From contig CM051458.1 of NCBI GenBank assembly GCA_028274465.1, positions 25,435,566-25,499,565 of the forward strand: DNA of 64,000 nt. The letters run 5' to 3'. This DNA comes from Plantago ovata. Its lineage: Eukaryota; Streptophyta; Magnoliopsida; Lamiales; Plantaginaceae. The position numbers and the translations under genes are program-made. The notes under the pieces were generated by a model. That model was not told where the DNA came from and did no database searches. It saw nothing but the letters and a program-made list of their open reading frames with translations. Positions 38,801 through 50,143 of this stretch are shown one piece after another; positions within the stretch are counted from its first letter, which is position 1; each line of letters begins with the position of its first letter.

Positions 38801-41800
38801 TCAGCTATAGTACTTGTAGATAGTTCTCTCCTAGGTTTGAGGAAAGGGATATCATAATGGAAACCTCTAAATAGCAATCTAACTAATCTAGTGATCTAGT
38901 TGTTGTTCTAGATAAAGGGAAGACATATAACTCATTCTTTACATGGGATTGTATCTTTCATCTACCTAAAGCAATACAAAGTGAATGAATGAATCAATAG
39001 ACAACTAATCTAGTTTGTAAGGGTAATGGAAAGGTTAGTTTCAGCTATAGTACTTGTAGTTAGTTCTCTCCTATGTTTGAGGAAAGGGATATCATAATGG
39101 AACACTCTAAATAGCAATCTAACTAATCTAGTGATCTAGTTGTTGTTCTAGATAAAGGGAAGACATACAACTCATTCTTTACATGGGATTGTATCTTTTA
39201 TCTACCTAAAGCAATAGAAAGTGAATGAATGAATCAATAGACAACTAATCTAGTTTGTAAGGGTAATAGAAAGGTTAGTTTCAGCTATAGTACTTGTAGT
39301 TAGTTCTCACCTATGTTTGAGGAAAGGGATATCATAACGGAACACTCTAAATAGCAATCTAACTAATCTAGTGATCTAGTTGTTGTTCTAGATAAAGGGA
39401 AGACATACAACTCATTCTTTACATGGGATTGTATCTTTCATCTACCTAAAGCAATAGAAAGTGAATGAATGAATCAATAGACAACTAATCTAGTTTGTAA
39501 GGGTAATGGATAGGTTAGTTTCATCTATAGTACTTGTAGTTAGTTCTCTCCTATGTTTGAGGAAAGGGATATCATAATGGAACACTCTAAATAGCAATCT
39601 AACTAATCTAGTGATCTAGTTGTTGTTCGAGATAAAGGGAAGACATACAACTCATTCTTTACATGGGATTGTATCTTTCATCTACCTAAAGCAATTGACA
39701 GTGAATGAATGAATCAATAGACAACTAATCTAGTTTGTAAGGGTAATAGAAAGGTTAGTTTCAGCTATAGTACTTGTAGTTAGTTCTCACCTATGTTTGA
39801 GGAAAGGGATATCATAACGGAACACTCTAAATAGCAATCTAACTAATCTAGTGATCTAGTTGTTGTTCTAGATAAAGGGAAGACATACAACTCATTCTTT
39901 CCATGGGATTGTATCTTTCGTCTACCTAAAGCAATAGAAAGTGAATGAATGAATCAATAGACAACTAATCTAGTTTGTAAGGGTAATGGAAAGGTTAGTT
40001 TCAGCTATAGTACTTGTAGTTAGTTCTCTCCTATGTTTGAGGAAAGGGATATCATAATGCAACACTCTAAATAACAATCTAACTAACCTAGTGATCCAGC
40101 AGTTGTTCTATACATACAACTCATTCTTTACATGGTATTGTATCTTTCATCTACATAAAGCAATAGAAAGTGGATGAATGAATCATCTAGTTAGTAAGCA
40201 AAAAAAATAGGTCAGTTTCAATGGACTCTTTAACTTGCTCATTAAGGAATCAAGGGAACTTCTTATTTTATTGTGTATATAACTCTAGTACTTGTAGTTA
40301 GTTCTCTCCTATGTTTGCGGAAAGGATATCATAACGGAACACTCTATATAGCAATCTAACTAATCTAGTGATCTAGTTGTTGTTCTAGATAAACGAAAGA
40401 CATACAACTCATTCTTTACATGGGATTGTATCTTTCATCTACCTAAAGCAATAGAAAGTGAATGAATGAATCAATAGACAACTAATCTAGTTTGTAAGGG
40501 TAATGGAAAGGTTAGTTTCAGCTATAGTACTTGTAGTTAGTTCTCACCTATGTTTGAGGAAAGGGATATCATAATGGAACACTCTAAATAGCAATCTAAC
40601 TAATCTAGTGATCTAGTTGTTGTTCTAGATAAAGGGAAGACATACAACTCATTCTTTACATGGGATTGTATCTTTCATCTACCTAAAGCAATAGAAAGTG
40701 AATGAATGAATCAATAGACAATTAATCTAGTTTGTAAGGGTAATGGAAAGGTTAGTTTCAGCTATAGTACTTGTAGTTAGTTCTCTCCTATGTTTGCATA
40801 AAGGGATATCATAACGGAACACACTATATAGCAATCTAACTAATCTAGTGATCTAGTTGTAGTTCTAGATAAAGGGAAGACATACAACTCATTCTTTACA
40901 TGGCATTATATCTTTCATCTACATAAAGCAATAGAAAGTGGATGAATGAATCATCTAGTTAGTAAGCACAATAGATAGGTTAGTTTCAATGGACTATTAA
41001 ACTTGCTCATTTAGGAAGCAAGGAAACTTCTTATTTGATTGTGTATATAACTCTAGTACTTGTAGTTAGTTCTCTCCTATGTTTGAGGAAAGGGATATCA
41101 TAATGTAACACTCTAAATAGCAATCTAACTAATCTAGTGATCTAGTTGTTGTTCTAGATAAAGGGAAGACATACAACTCATTCTTTACATGGGATTGTAT
41201 CTTTCATCTACCTAATGCAATAGAAAGTGAATGAATGAATCAATAGGCAACTAATCTAGTTTGTAAGGGTAATGGAAAGGTTAGTTTCAGCTATAGTACT
41301 TGTAGATAGTTCTCTCCTAGGTTTGAGGAAAGGGATATCATAATGGAACCCTCTAAATAGCAATCTAACTAATCTAGTGATCTAGTTGTTGTTCTAGATA
41401 AAGGGAAGACATATAACTCATTCTTTACATGGGATTGTATCTTTCATCTACCTAAAGCAATAGAAAGTGAATGAATGAATCAATAGACAATTAATCTAGT
41501 TTGTAAGGGTAATGGAAAGGTTAGTTTCAGCTATAGTACTTGTAGATAGTTCTCTCCTAGGTTTGAGGAAAGGGATATCATAATGGAACCCTCTAAATAG
41601 CAATCTAACTAATCTAGTGATCTAGTTGTTGTTCTAGATAAAGGGAAGACATATAACTCATTCTTTACATGGGCTTGTATCTTTCATCTACCTAATGCAA
41701 TAGAAAGTGAGTGAATGAATCAATAGACAACTAATCTAGTTTGTAAGGGAAATGGAAGGGTTAGTTTCAGCTGTAGTACTTGTAGTTAGTTCTCTCCTAT

Positions 41801-42295
41801 GTTTGAGGAAAGGGATATCATAATGGAACACTCTAAATAGCAATCTAACTAATCTAGTGATCTAGTAGTTGTTCTGTACATACAACTCATTCTTTACATG
41901 GCATTGTATCTTTCATCTATATAAAGCAATAGAAAGTGGATGAATGAATCATCTAGTTAGTAAGCACAATAGATAGGTTAGTTTCAATGGACTATTTAAC
42001 TTTCTCATTTAGGAAGCAAGGGAACTTCTTATTTGATTGTGTATATAACTCTAGTACTTGTAGTTAGTTCTCTCCTATGTTTGCGTAAAGGGATATCATA
42101 ACGGAACACTCTATATAGCAATCTAACTAATCTAGTGATCTACTTGTTTTTGATAAATGGGAGACATACAACTCATTCTTTACATGGGATTGTATCTTTC
42201 ATATACCTAATGCAATAGAAAGTGAATGAATGAATCAATAGACAACTAATCTAGTTTGTAAGGGTAATGGAAAGGTTAGTTTCAGCTATAGTACT
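35801..42295 (-). repeat. Diverged satellite array with 1765-bp higher-order repeat, reverse orientation
   Basis: Normal and type-B monomers alternate with many shared variants. atcataatgcaac occurs at 35,801, 37,566 (+1765) and 40,061. atcataatgtaac occurs at 36,846, 38,611 (+1765) and 41,097 (+2486, about one unit plus three extra 240-bp monomers). The array is cut at 42,295 by the LTR retrotransposon. Confidence 0.88.
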
Positions 42296-43051
42296 TGTTG
42301 AAGGGTAATTCGTGTTTCTTTCTAAGTTCGCAATGAGTCGCTAGTCTAAGTCGTTCTAGTTCTTCTTCTTGTAGTGTTCCTCTAAGATAGGAAATGAGTC
42401 TTCTTGTAGCTTCCTCGTACCTGAAATACACTAGAGGGGGGGGGGGTTAGTGTCTCTTGCCCGGTCTGTAAGGTATCAGACCGGAGAGGCGACTTTACGA
42501 GTAGGGAGTTGTGAGGCTTCCCTAGTATGAGTAGTGAGAGTGGTGCTCGGGTGGTGTTATTAATGCTTACTGTTGAGGAGTAAATGAGGCCTTTATATAC
42601 TTGTGGCTCTTCAACTTCCGATCGCGTAGGATCACGCCACGTGTACGGCTAGGATTGAGGCCTTCCTCGGCCCAGGCCCATTAAGGAGGTCCGTGGGCCT
42701 TGGCCCAAGAGAGCAACCATGGCTGGTCGCTCTGGGGTCCTCGTGCCTTCCTTGTGCGTGGATGATGCGAGTAGTGTCCTGCTCAGTTTCTGTCAAGGAG
42801 CGTTACCTTGACGTAAGGTCTCCTCGAGCCCGAGAGATGCTCCTCGAGCCCACTGGCAGCTTTGTCCTTGTGAGGAGCTTATTTTGAGGGTTGTCCTCCC
42901 AGTGATGGTCGGACCCTATGTTGGTCGATCCACACCTTAGTGACATACTTGGGTGTGGTCGTGCCCCTTGAGGGACGGCCTATGATGCTTTGTCGCGCTC
43001 TTAGACCGCTCCAGTTCGTACATGCGGACTGGACATATTTCAACACTAACA
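42296..43051 (-). repeat. 3' LTR (left copy) of the Tat element
   Basis: 756 bp bounded by TGTTGAAGGG and CACTAACA, so TG...CA on either strand. It matches 60957-61710 with 21 substitutions and a G-run length difference (11 against 9). Seventeen substitutions fall in the first 332 bp (the R-U5 side) and four in the remaining 424 bp (U3). In element orientation the TATA box tatataaa is at 42599-42592, with a CACGTG at 42638-42643 upstream of it. Confidence 0.95.
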
Positions 43052-43069
43052 TATGTCCCCCTAGTTTCC
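43052..43069 (-). other. Polypurine tract
   Basis: Directly inside the 3' LTR, the minus strand reads ggaaactagggggacata. A purine-rich run ending next to the LTR is where plus-strand DNA synthesis is primed in LTR retrotransposons. Confidence 0.75.
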
Positions 43070-43299
43070 AAGTATCTTTGTAGAAGATAGTTGAGGAACT
43101 ATGTTGAAGTAGAGGTCGAGCAGAGCCTCGACTAGTAGTGGGCGAAAAAAGATTTCCGTATTCGCACCTTGGTATCTTTCCCTCCTCCTATCTCTCCCTC
43201 CCCCCCCTTTTTATAGGGTGCGAGCAGACGTTGCTCGGACCGTATGAAAAGAGGTATTTTTGCTGGGAAAAGATCGGATCCGGGTAAGTATTCCTTAGT

Positions 43300-43567
43300 G
43301 GAATGGAATGACTTCCTGCCGCTTTTTGCTTGCAAAGTATCTCGCGGAGAGATACTTGTGTAAAAGGAATGGAATGACTTCCTGCCGCTTTTTGCTTGCA
43401 AAGTATCTCGCGGAGAGATACTTGTGTAAAAGGAATGGAATGACTTCCTGCCGTTTTTTGCTTGCAAAGTATCTCGCGGAGAGATACTTGTGTAAAAGGA
43501 ATGGAATGACTTCCTGCCGCTTTTTGCTTGAAAAGTATCTCGCGGAGAGATACTTGTGTAAAAGGAA
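43300..43567. repeat. Four 66-bp tandem repeats, each with a 9-bp-arm palindrome
   Basis: ggaatgactt recurs at 43305, 43371, 43437 and 43503, an exact 66-bp period over about four units. Each unit contains aagtatctc-gcgga-gagatactt, a perfect inverted repeat with 9-bp arms (43335-43357 and then every 66 bp). The array lies between the 3' LTR and the promoter of the antisense gene. Because 66 is a multiple of three, long open frames across it arise automatically and are not evidence of a protein. Confidence 0.93.
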
Positions 43568-43841
43568 TCTCGAGGAGAGTAGCTTCATGAGCGTCTCCTC
43601 GATCCCCTGACACGTGTCCGTCAAGTTTTCGCTTTTCTGACATTTTTCACCATGTTGTCCCGAGGAGGACCGACCATGGTCGTCGACCTGTCTCTGCGTG
43701 TCTCGAGTAGCCCGGTGCTCGCGCCGCGTATTGATTGCCGTGGTTAGGTAATTCGCTTCGACTTTGGGAGCGGGAGCGGGAGCGTGGAGGGCATAACCGG
43801 TAATTCGCCAGGCGGTCGTAATCTGGACCGTTGGTCTTGGA

Positions 43842-43910
43842 CACGTGGTCGGTCCGGATGGCGCGAGGACATGCGTCGTATCGTATCCCCGAGATACCCT
43901 TCTATAAATA
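43842..43910 (+). promoter_or_regulatory. Promoter of the antisense gene (G-box and TATA box)
   Basis: A strong TATA box, tataaata, at 43903-43910 is preceded by a G-box (cacgtg, 43842-43847, in the context acacgtgg) about 55 bp upstream. A second, palindromic G-box (gacacgtgtc, 43609-43618) lies further up. Transcription would start around 43,935-43,945, giving a short leader without any ATG before the first splice donor. Plus strand, opposite to gag-pol. Confidence 0.7.
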
Positions 43911-43934
43911 GGTCAACACTCGGTCATTCCACAC

Positions 43935-44061
43935 TTTTCGCAATCCGAATATTCAGAGCTAAAAAGAGAGAGCGAGGAGAACTTCAGAGATCGACGAGTG
44001 TGAGTGATCGAGCCAATTGACGTGCGAGGAGCTTGTTCGGTGAGCAGAATCCGATTTTCAG
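43935..44061 (+). other. Non-coding exon 1 of the antisense gene
   Basis: From the predicted start about 30 bp after the TATA box to the splice donor CAG|GTGAGT (exon ends at 44061). No ATG occurs in this stretch, so after splicing the first AUG is the one at 50363. The start point is approximate. Confidence 0.65.
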
Positions 44062-44552
44062 GTGAGTTTCTGACCTTTCCGGCCTTCTTTCCGGTTTCAA
44101 AGCTTCATCCAGTCAATAACAAGTAAGTTTCCTTACTCACATTGCCCTTTCTTGCCTTTAATCGCTTCTTTTTTGCTTCGAAATGCCTTATATTCTCTGC
44201 CTTCTTGCTTTTTCGCTTTTGGCTTTTGCATGTTAGCTCTTTTCTTTGATTTATGCCTCCCGGAAATGTTGTTATCTGAATAATGACCGGTAGATGACGG
44301 CCTAAGAACGGCCATGGACCTAATAAACTGTAAACGGACTTGTATACGGAACTTAACGGAATTGATTTGGACCGATTTGGCTTGCATGTCCGTAGAAGTA
44401 GCTCCCCTTTTCTTTGTTGTATACCCCTTGTTGCCTCCTCATTAGCGTACGGCTGTAGAAATAACTATAGGAAGTTTTTCGGGCGGTTGGTCGCTCTTCG
44501 ATTTTCGTATATGCATGTGCTCGCTCCTGTTTTGCTGTATATGCATGTGGTC

Positions 44553-44567
44553 ATGCTGCTCGATTTT
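44553..44567. repeat. Target-site duplication of LINE-3, left copy
   Basis: atgctgctcgatttt occurs here and, identical, at 50144-50158 immediately after the LINE-3 poly(A). The 15-bp duplication fixes LINE-3 as a target-primed insertion inside the LTR element. Confidence 0.95.
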
Positions 44568-44569
44568 GT

Positions 44570-45805
44570 TCGACAATTTGGAAGCTTTCGCCAGGGAATT
44601 TATATTTGCAGCCTTGGGTCCCTAATTTTGTTCCTGGCAAAACAATATCCACACGTGTGCGTGTTTGGGTACGTTTATATGGTTTGCGTTATGAGCATCA
44701 TCACAATTCTGTTATTATGTCATTGGCAGCGGCTCTTGGTACTCCAATTCGACTGGATAAGGCCTCGTTGGATCGTTGTTTTGGGAATTATGTTAAGGTT
44801 CTGGTGGAAGTTGATCTCTCACAACCTTTGGATTATCAGATTCAACTTGAAACTCCTGCAGGTGATATTTGGATTGAAGCTTTTTATGAGGAGCTGCCTG
44901 CGTTTTGTATTACTTGCCAAGCGGTTGGTCATGCAACTGAAGCTTGCAACAGGAACAAAGATACCGGGGCTCCCAGTTCCACTCCTTCATCTCCCCGTTC
45001 GGATAATGCTATGCCAGATTCTACAGCTGAAGTTGTTCATGCTTCTTCTCGTGCTAATATTGGTGGCGCTACAGCTTCTTCTACTCGTGTTGCAACTCCG
45101 GCAATTAGTAACGCCTCACCTAGTTCGAACATTGTCAGTATTCCTAGTTCCTCTACTTCGAGGGGTAATAATCCGGCCTCTACTGTTTCTGGCCGTACGC
45201 AAGCTGCTGGTCTGGTTTGGCGTCCTTCTTCTTCGACTTCGGCTGCTAATGCTTCTCGTTTTGTCCCTCGGCGAAATGTCCCCTTGCCCAAAAGGTCAGC
45301 ACTTCCGGCTGTAAATGCGTTGGTGGAGAAGAATAGCTTTGCGGTGTTGGGTTCCATTTCGGAGGATGAGGCCCCAAGGGAGGAGGCTGCCAATCTACCA
45401 ACGTCTATTTTGTCTCGTGATACACAAGGCTCCCATCCTCCGGTGCAACTTGATCATGCGATTTCGGATTCTGCTGTTGATAACCTAGGGGAAAGGGGAG
45501 CGACCAGCTCACTGGTTGTGGGAGGCGAACCGCTCCCCACCCCAGGCGGTGCGCCCCATGCCTCCAGTACACTTCTTCCATCTCTGGACATGAGGGGCGG
45601 TTCGCCCCACGCGCCAGGCGTTGCGCCCCGTGCCTCCAGTGCCCATCTTCCATCTCTGGACGCTTTGAAAGCTATGGAAATTGTGGCGGGAGCTAAATGG
45701 GGTGAATTAGAAGATGATGATGATGTTAATCTGGATCTCACCAATCAGATTTTAGCTGGACATTCCCCTGCTCCTAAGCAAGTAGCTTCAGCGGGTTCCA
45801 AATGA
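44570..45805 (+). pseudogene. LINE-3 ORF1, 5'-truncated (DUF4283 C-terminal part, CCHC knuckle)
   Basis: Open from the truncated 5' end to a TGA at 45803-45805, with no natural start codon. LYLQPWVPNF near 44,600 aligns with LYMQPWVPNF of LINE-1 ORF1 (about residue 125), followed by the rest of the DUF4283-like region. A CCHC knuckle (CITCQAVGHATEAC) lies at about 44,917-44,958. The tail is Ser/Ala/Pro-rich and holds a 72-bp tandem duplication (about 45,542-45,664). The stop overlaps the ORF2 ATG as ATGA, as in LINE-1. Confidence 0.9.
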
Positions 45806-48800
45806 ATGCTCTCTTTTGGAATATTCGAGGTTTTGGGAACATTGATTCTCAGAACATGTTACGTCATCATGTACTATCTTTTCGTCCACGTTGGCTTGCT
45901 TTAGTGGAGCCTAAGATTCCCTCCTCTCAAATTTCGGATTCTTTCTGGAGTTCTTTGGGTTTGCGGTTCCTTGGTGCAAATGTTCGCAATAATAGTTTAC
46001 CTAACATCTGGGTTCTAGAGGAAACTTCTATTACGGGTTCCTCTATCATTTTCTCTTCTTCACAATCTGTGGTTATTAAAGTTAATTGGTTGCATTGTGA
46101 TTTCATTTTAGCTTTCATTCATGGTCATTCTGATTATATTTGTCGTCGAACTTTATGGCAGGATTTGTTGTCTATTCAAGGGCTTCTGGTGTGTTTACTT
46201 GGTGATTTTAATGCGGTCCTTGGGGCGCATGAACGCTCGGCTGGTAGCCCTTCCCGTGTTGAAACATGGGATTTTCAGTCCTTCATTAATGATGGTGATT
46301 TCCTGGATTTACCTAGTGTGGGACCTTTCTTCACCTGGTCTAATCATCGTTTCTCTCATGGTTATCTGGAAACTCGTATAGACCGTGTCCTAGCTACGCA
46401 AAGTTTTATTGACCTTTGGGAGGCGGTGAATGTTAAGGTGGGTTTAAGAGCTTGCTCTGATCATAGCCCCCTTTTCCTTGGTTGCTCTCCGTTGGGTGTT
46501 ATCTCGAAGCCTCGCCCTTTTAGATTCCAGGTAATGTGGCTTTCACACAAAGCTTGTGAGGATTTAATAAAGCAATCTTGGAATTCGCCGTTGACTGCGA
46601 TGGGGGCCTGTTCCTTGGTTCAGCGGAAGCTTAAGAGGCTGAAAACTTCTTTAAGGGAGTGGAATCTCACTGTTTTTGGTGATATTAAAGTTCGCATCAC
46701 TGAGGCTAAGACTGAATTGGAGGGGATTCAACAACTTCTAGTTTCCTCTGATTCACCGCATGTTTTCCATGGTCAGGAGCTGGTGGCATTGCGTAAACTA
46801 AATGAGGTGTTGCATCAAGAATCAATTTTCTTGCGTCAAAAATGTCGAGCTTCTTGGCTCAAAGATGGTGACAGGAACACGAGCTTCTTTCATCGCTCTT
46901 TAAAGATTCGCCAAGGGAAGATGGGAATTTCTATTCTACGTATTGGGGAGGATTTGTCTCATGATGCGATAGCCATTAAGAATCATATTATTGCTTACTA
47001 TGAGCAACTTTTTACGCAGAATCCAGCGGCTTCTAGTTCCTTCGATGGCTTGGAGGGTGTCATTCATCCGGTTATTACAAATGGGCAGAATCATCAGTTA
47101 CTTATGGTCCCCACGGAGGAGGATATTCGCAATGTGGTGTTTGGTATGTCCCCGGATAGTGCTCCTGGTCCGGACGGCTTTGGTGGTCGTTTCTATCAGT
47201 CAATGTGGCATATCATTGGTCCTGAAACTTGTGCGGCAATTCGTGCTTTCTTTGTGCATGGTTCCTTCCCTTCCGGGCTAAATTCTAGCTTTGTCACTTT
47301 AATTCCAAAGGTGCAAGATGCGGTGCGCATTGAGGATTATCGCCCTATTGTTCTTGGCAATTTTTTGTACAAGATCATTACGAAGATTTTAGCGGACAGG
47401 TTAGGTCCTATTCTTTCTGCTACTCTTTCTTTCCATCAGTTTGGTTTTATCCCTGGAAGACGTATCCATGATTGTATTGCACTAGCCTCTGAAGGAGTTA
47501 ATGGTCTTGGACGTAGATGCTCGAACGGGAACTTGATTTTAAAAGTTGACATTCGGAAAGCTTTTGACACTCTTCGCTGGTCTTTTCTTCTTCGAGTTCC
47601 GTCGCTTCTCGGTTTCTCTCCAACTTTTGTCGCTTGGATTGATTATTTGCTTCACTCTGCCAAGCTTTCTATTTTGATCAACGGGGCTCCTGAGGGATAC
47701 TTTAGTTGTTCGCAAGGACTGCGTCAAGGGGACCCTTTATCCCCTTTGCTTTTTTGTGTGGCGGAAGAAGTTTTGAGCAAGATGATTGCAAGGGCAGCCA
47801 ACTCAGGGGAGCTCTCTAGTCTTTTTCTTGGTCGAAATATTTCCTTTCCCTCTCATCTTTTATATGCAGATGATGTAATTGTTTTTTGTAGGGCGACACA
47901 AGCTAATTGCCGAGCTCTCCTTCGAATTTTCACACAATATGCAGCTTGGTCGGGCCAAGTCTTCAATCCCCAGAAGTCTCGGGCTTATTTTAGCACCTAC
48001 ATATCTCGTGCACGCCGTTTAAGGATGTGTAGATTATTGGGAATTGTGGAGGGTAGCCTTCCTTTCACTTATCTCGGCGTCCCTTTGTTTAGAGGAGCTC
48101 CTCGGGTTCGGCATCTCCAGGCACTTGCTGACTCTATAATCTCAAAGTTCAGCAAGTGGAAAGGTTCGTCCCTCTCTATGGCTGGTCGGGTTTGCCTTGT
48201 TCAATCTGTGATTCAGGGCGCCTTTGTTCATTCCATGATGATATATCGCTGGCCGGTCTCTTTACTTAAACGCATGGAAGCTAGCATAAGGAATTTTGTT
48301 TTCACGGGCAATATTCTTAAGAAAGCTATTGTTTCAGTCTCTTGGAAGAAGTGTTGTGCGCCCAAGCTGGAGGGCGGTTTGGGATTACGCTCTTTGTTTG
48401 CAGCAAATTTAAGTTATCTTGCAAGGCTCACGTGGGATATCTGGGTGGCTAAGATCCCTTACTTGGAGGTTTTTCGTCACAGGTTTCTTCGGGGCAGCCA
48501 GTTGCGCTCCTATGTTACTTCGTCTATCTGGTTCGGTTTTCGAGATTGTTTGCCTAAACTTGCTTCTTCCACTCGGTGGTTGGTTTCTCAAGGTTCTACC
48601 ATTCGTTTTTGGCTTGATAACTGGCTAGGCTACATTATTACTGACCGTGTAGGTATTCTGGATCACCTACGATCGCACTTTGAGTTCACAATAAGTGATT
48701 ACTGGACTCCATTGGGTTGGTTAATTTCTGACTCGTTTAGGGCTGCCTTCCCAGCAGTTACTCAGGATGTTCTGGATTACCATCTTGCACCCATGGATTC

Positions 48801-49936
48801 TGACAAATGCATTTGGACTGAGACTTTGGATGGTGCGATTTCCTCAAAAGCTACATATCATTTCTTTAGATAGCATTATCCGGAAGCTACATGGGGCTCT
48901 TGGATCTGGTCTTCGTTTATCCCTCCTAGGCGTTCAACTATGGTTTGGAAAGCGGTTCATGGCTCTCTTCCAACGTGGGAGAAGCTCCAGACTCGTGGTT
49001 TCATTGGCCCCTCCGTTTGTATCTTTTGCTTTGCTGATTTAGATTGTCACCATCATTTCTTGGTTTCTTGTTCTTTTGCTATTATGATTTGGCAGCCTAT
49101 TTTTGATTTATTTCAGGTGCCTTTTAGATGTTGCTCTAGCTTTGGTGAGTTTTTGTTATATGCTATGAGCTTCACTTTTAGCCCGCAGGTTCTGTCGATT
49201 TGGAAGCTCACTTTTATCACCACCTGTTGGGCTTTGTGGACGGCCAGGAATCGGTTTCTGTTTGAGAACATAGTAATTTCCAAACATGCTATTCTTCTTT
49301 CGATCTGGAGTTTAGTTGGGGAGGCGGACTCTTTTTCTCTTGGAGTGATGTCCAACTCTCAGAGTGATCTTCAGGTTTTGCACTCTTTCCGTATTAAAGG
49401 CTGCCCTAGGAGGTTTCGGGATATCATTGAGGTGCGTTGGTATCCCCCAGGCCATGGTTGGGTTAAATGCAATACAGATCGATGGGAGCTCTATGGGGGC
49501 GCCGGGTGACTCTACGGCAGCGGGAGTCTTTCGAGACTCGAGTGGTGTTGTTCTGGGGTGCTTTGCTCGTCACGTGGGCTGCCTTTTCGCATTTGAGGCT
49601 GAGTTAATTGCGTCTATGCATGCTATCTTGATTGCTTTCTCTCGTGGATGGCACCATTTATGGCTGGAATCTGACTCTAGCTATGTTGTCAATCTGCTCA
49701 GCACTCGTTCTTCGCAGGTTCCTTGGAAGTACAGAAATCAGTGGCTACAAATTCTGGAGTGTCTAAACGCTATGGAGTTCAAGGTCTCTCATATTTATAG
49801 GGAAGGCAATTCCGTTGCGGATGCTCTCTCCAATTTGGCGACAGATGGCTTTTGGGATATCGCTCCTGCTAGTGTTTGTAGTCTTGTATTTAGGGACATG
49901 TTTGGTCTTCCCTATTATAGGTTCCCGCAACATTAA
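45802..49936 (+). pseudogene. LINE-3 ORF2 (endonuclease, RT, zf-RVT, RNase H), nonsense and frameshift
   Basis: Starts at the ATG at 45802 (MNALFWNIRG). The APE endonuclease is intact by motif: N-IRG, VEPK Glu, GDFN (46201-46212), SDH near 46,460. RT motifs follow: FVTLIPK, DIRKAFD, QGDPLSPLLF and YADD (47863-47874). TAG at 48871-48873 replaces the GAG (Glu) seen in LINE-2, before the zf-RVT region. Reading resumes in the same frame to about 49,479, where four extra bases (cgat) right after the first RNase H Asp codon shift the frame; the remainder ends at 49936. A truncated endonuclease-RT protein could still be made, but not RNase H. Confidence 0.93.
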
Positions 49937-50143
49937 CGCTCAGGCACTCTTTTTCCCAGGCACGGGTTTTTCCCAATGGGTTTTTCCGTGATTGGGTTTT
50001 AACGAGGCCCGCGGTTGCAACCAAGCTACGTTCTCTAGTAGTTTGGGTTAGTTAGCATCTGTGAGTTTACGCTGTTCTTTGCTTTTGTATACTCTTTGTA
50101 CTCTTTTCCCGTTTAATATATTTGCACCATTCATTCAAAAAAA
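49937..50143 (+). other. LINE-3 3' UTR and poly(A)
   Basis: Non-coding; nearly identical to the LINE-2 3' UTR. Holds the ttttaacgaggcccg block, the palindrome ggttgcaacc at 50013-50022, and the terminal A run before the TSD. Confidence 0.88.

Larger units (their letters stand above)
44568..50143 (+). mobile_element. LINE-3: 5'-truncated L1-type LINE nested in the Tat element
   Basis: 5576 bp flanked by perfect 15-bp TSDs, ending in a run of A (50137-50143, the next A being shared with the TSD). It begins inside ORF1, lacking roughly the first 115-120 codons and the 5' UTR. ORF2 is complete in length but has a TAG at 48871-48873 and a 4-bp insertion near 49,480. It belongs to the same subfamily as LINE-2, near-identical over their shared 1.7 kb. 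It inserted after the Tat element and lies in intron 1 of the antisense gene. Confidence 0.95.

Noticed and set aside
9249-42295. Regular repeats as a CRISPR array
   Set aside because: The 240-bp units are directly adjacent with no unique spacers, in a plant genome.
42434-42446. G11 run in the LTR as a G-quadruplex
   Set aside because: A single G run without further G tracts nearby; its length differs between LTRs and looks like ordinary slippage.
42693-42887. 64-codon frame inside both LTRs (also 61352-61546)
   Set aside because: Lies in U3 of the LTR, has no similarity to known proteins, and appears in both copies only because LTRs are duplicates.
43188-43643. Open minus frame of 151 codons across the 66-bp repeats
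   Set aside because: Repeat length is a multiple of three and the unit lacks stops, so all frames stay open. No known domain, and it overlaps regulatory-looking sequence.
44340-45314. 324-codon plus-strand frame rich in Leu
   Set aside because: It spans the Tat/LINE-3 junction and is the off-frame shadow of LINE-3 ORF1; no domain recognised.
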